Assembly: GCA_003695725.1 (NCBI GenBank)
Contig: RFHX01000196.1
Location: 1-7,442 of the forward strand
From: Candidatus Schekmanbacteria bacterium
Lineage (GTDB): Bacteria > Schekmanbacteria > GWA2-38-11 > J061
Reading direction: 5' to 3'
Length of the DNA: 7,442 nt
Shown here: piece by piece, positions 7,251 to 7,442 of the stretch
How positions within the stretch are numbered: position 1 is the first letter of the stretch
Layout of the letters: each line of letters begins with the position of its first letter
Made by a program: the position numbers and the translations under genes
The notes under the pieces: model-generated
Told to the model about the DNA's origin: nothing
Databases searched by the model: none
Seen by the model: only the letters and a program-made list of their open reading frames with translations

Positions 7251-7309
7251 GGAAGCCTCATCGGGTAAAATAATTTTTTGAAAAAAACCAAACCTGAGAG
7301 GAGGCTTCC
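7251..7309 (+). promoter_or_regulatory. Inverted repeat that would sequester the transposase ribosome-binding site
   Basis: GGAAGCCTC (7251-7259) and GAGGCTTCC (7301-7309) are perfect 9-bp reverse complements separated by 41 nt. The right arm covers the second half of the AGGAGG Shine-Dalgarno (7299-7304) and runs to the base before the ATG (7310). A transcript entering from outside the element would contain both arms and could fold to block ribosome loading. A transcript that starts between the arms would lack the left arm and be translatable. Similar fold-back protection is known in IS10 and other elements; its use here is inferred. Confidence 0.65.
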
Positions 7310-7442
7310 ATGAGTAAATTTAGCAATATTTTTAGTCAGATTCTACAATTATTTTCAAAGGTTGAGTTTTATAGGTATGTTGATGAGACAGGGTCAGAGA
7401 AGGGGGCAAAAGGGTTTAGTTGCTGGAAGCAGTTTGTTGGGA
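7310..7442 (+). CDS. IS4-family transposase, N-terminal part (DUF4372-type), truncated by window edge
   Basis: An open frame starts at ATG 7310 after AGGAGG (7299-7304, 5 nt spacing) and runs 44 codons to the window end without a stop. The translation begins MSKFSNIFSQILQLFSKVEF and continues YRYVDE, then KGFSCWKQFVG. This matches the DUF4372 N-terminal domain of many IS4-family transposases, which show an 'FSQI...' start, an 'F...V' segment and then a '(F)(T/S)CW.QF' block. The DDE catalytic domain would lie to the right, outside the window, so activity cannot be judged. It is divergent from rplU. The recognition rests on 44 residues only, but the pattern is distinctive. Confidence 0.82.
   Translation, partial: MSKFSNIFSQILQLFSKVEFYRYVDETGSEKGAKGFSCWKQFVG

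Larger units (their letters stand above)
7220..7442 (+). mobile_element. Left end of an IS4-type insertion sequence (cut by the window edge)
   Basis: The transposase start at 7310 shows that an insertion sequence enters from the right. Its outer boundary is not certain: the start given is approximate, since the other end is outside the window and the terminal inverted repeats cannot be paired. A boundary between about 7197 and 7250 is plausible, given the rplU promoter at 7169-7196 and the leader hairpin at 7251. Target-site duplication cannot be checked here. Confidence 0.6.

Noticed and set aside
7274-7287. TTTTTTGAAAAAAA palindrome within the IS leader
   Set aside because: The loop would be too small and the stem purely A/T; not a terminator or a convincing site.

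Overview
This is an AT-rich bacterial window dominated by one minus-strand housekeeping block. Read in the direction of transcription (right to left), it runs rplU (L21), rpmA (L27), obg/cgtA, proB, proA, nadD, rsfS. Sodium:solute symporter and small membrane-protein genes follow on the same strand. At the right edge, on the opposite strand, an insertion sequence begins with the first 44 codons of an IS4-type (DUF4372) transposase. From general knowledge, the order rplU-rpmA-obg-proB-proA-nadD-rsfS is common in Desulfobacterota/'Deltaproteobacteria' and related deep lineages. Obg here is the short form without the OCT domain found in many Firmicutes, and L27 lacks the cleavable N-terminal extension of Firmicutes. 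A Gram-negative, low-GC, delta-like or candidate-phylum organism is therefore the best guess, but a single window cannot fix the taxon.

Layout: 21-188 (-) holds a complete 55-aa single-pass membrane protein with a good ribosome-binding site. 248-1699 (-) encodes an SSS-family Na+/solute symporter. 1853-2245 (-) is rsfS, 2259-2936 nadD, 2998-4254 proA, 4301-5434 proB, 5424-6446 obg, 6471-6731 rpmA and 6757-7068 rplU. A probable sigma70 promoter for the block lies at 7169-7196. The stretch 7197-7309 holds the left end of the insertion sequence, including a perfect 9-bp inverted repeat that would hide the transposase ribosome-binding site. The transposase runs off the window at 7442.

How the genes fit together: L21 and L27 are large-subunit proteins, Obg is the GTPase that acts in large-subunit assembly, and RsfS silences free large subunits by binding L14. 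The ribosome genes therefore flank the proline pair (ProB then ProA, two consecutive steps) and the NAD adenylyltransferase NadD, so ribosome biogenesis is bundled with central metabolism in one transcription unit. Spacing is tight: obg and proB overlap by 11 bp, and the nadD stop codon is fused to the rsfS Shine-Dalgarno sequence. Starts are often non-ATG (GTG for rplU and obg, TTG for rpmA and rsfS). The symporter and small protein come after a gap of about 150 bp without a recognisable terminator and may form a separate transport unit.

I do not see a defence system, CRISPR array, tRNA or rRNA. The points most worth a second look are the hairpin over the transposase start, the unlisted 55-aa membrane protein beside the symporter, the rpmA-obg junction (same frame, one stop codon, no Shine-Dalgarno), and a strong promoter match that would make nadD transcripts almost leaderless.
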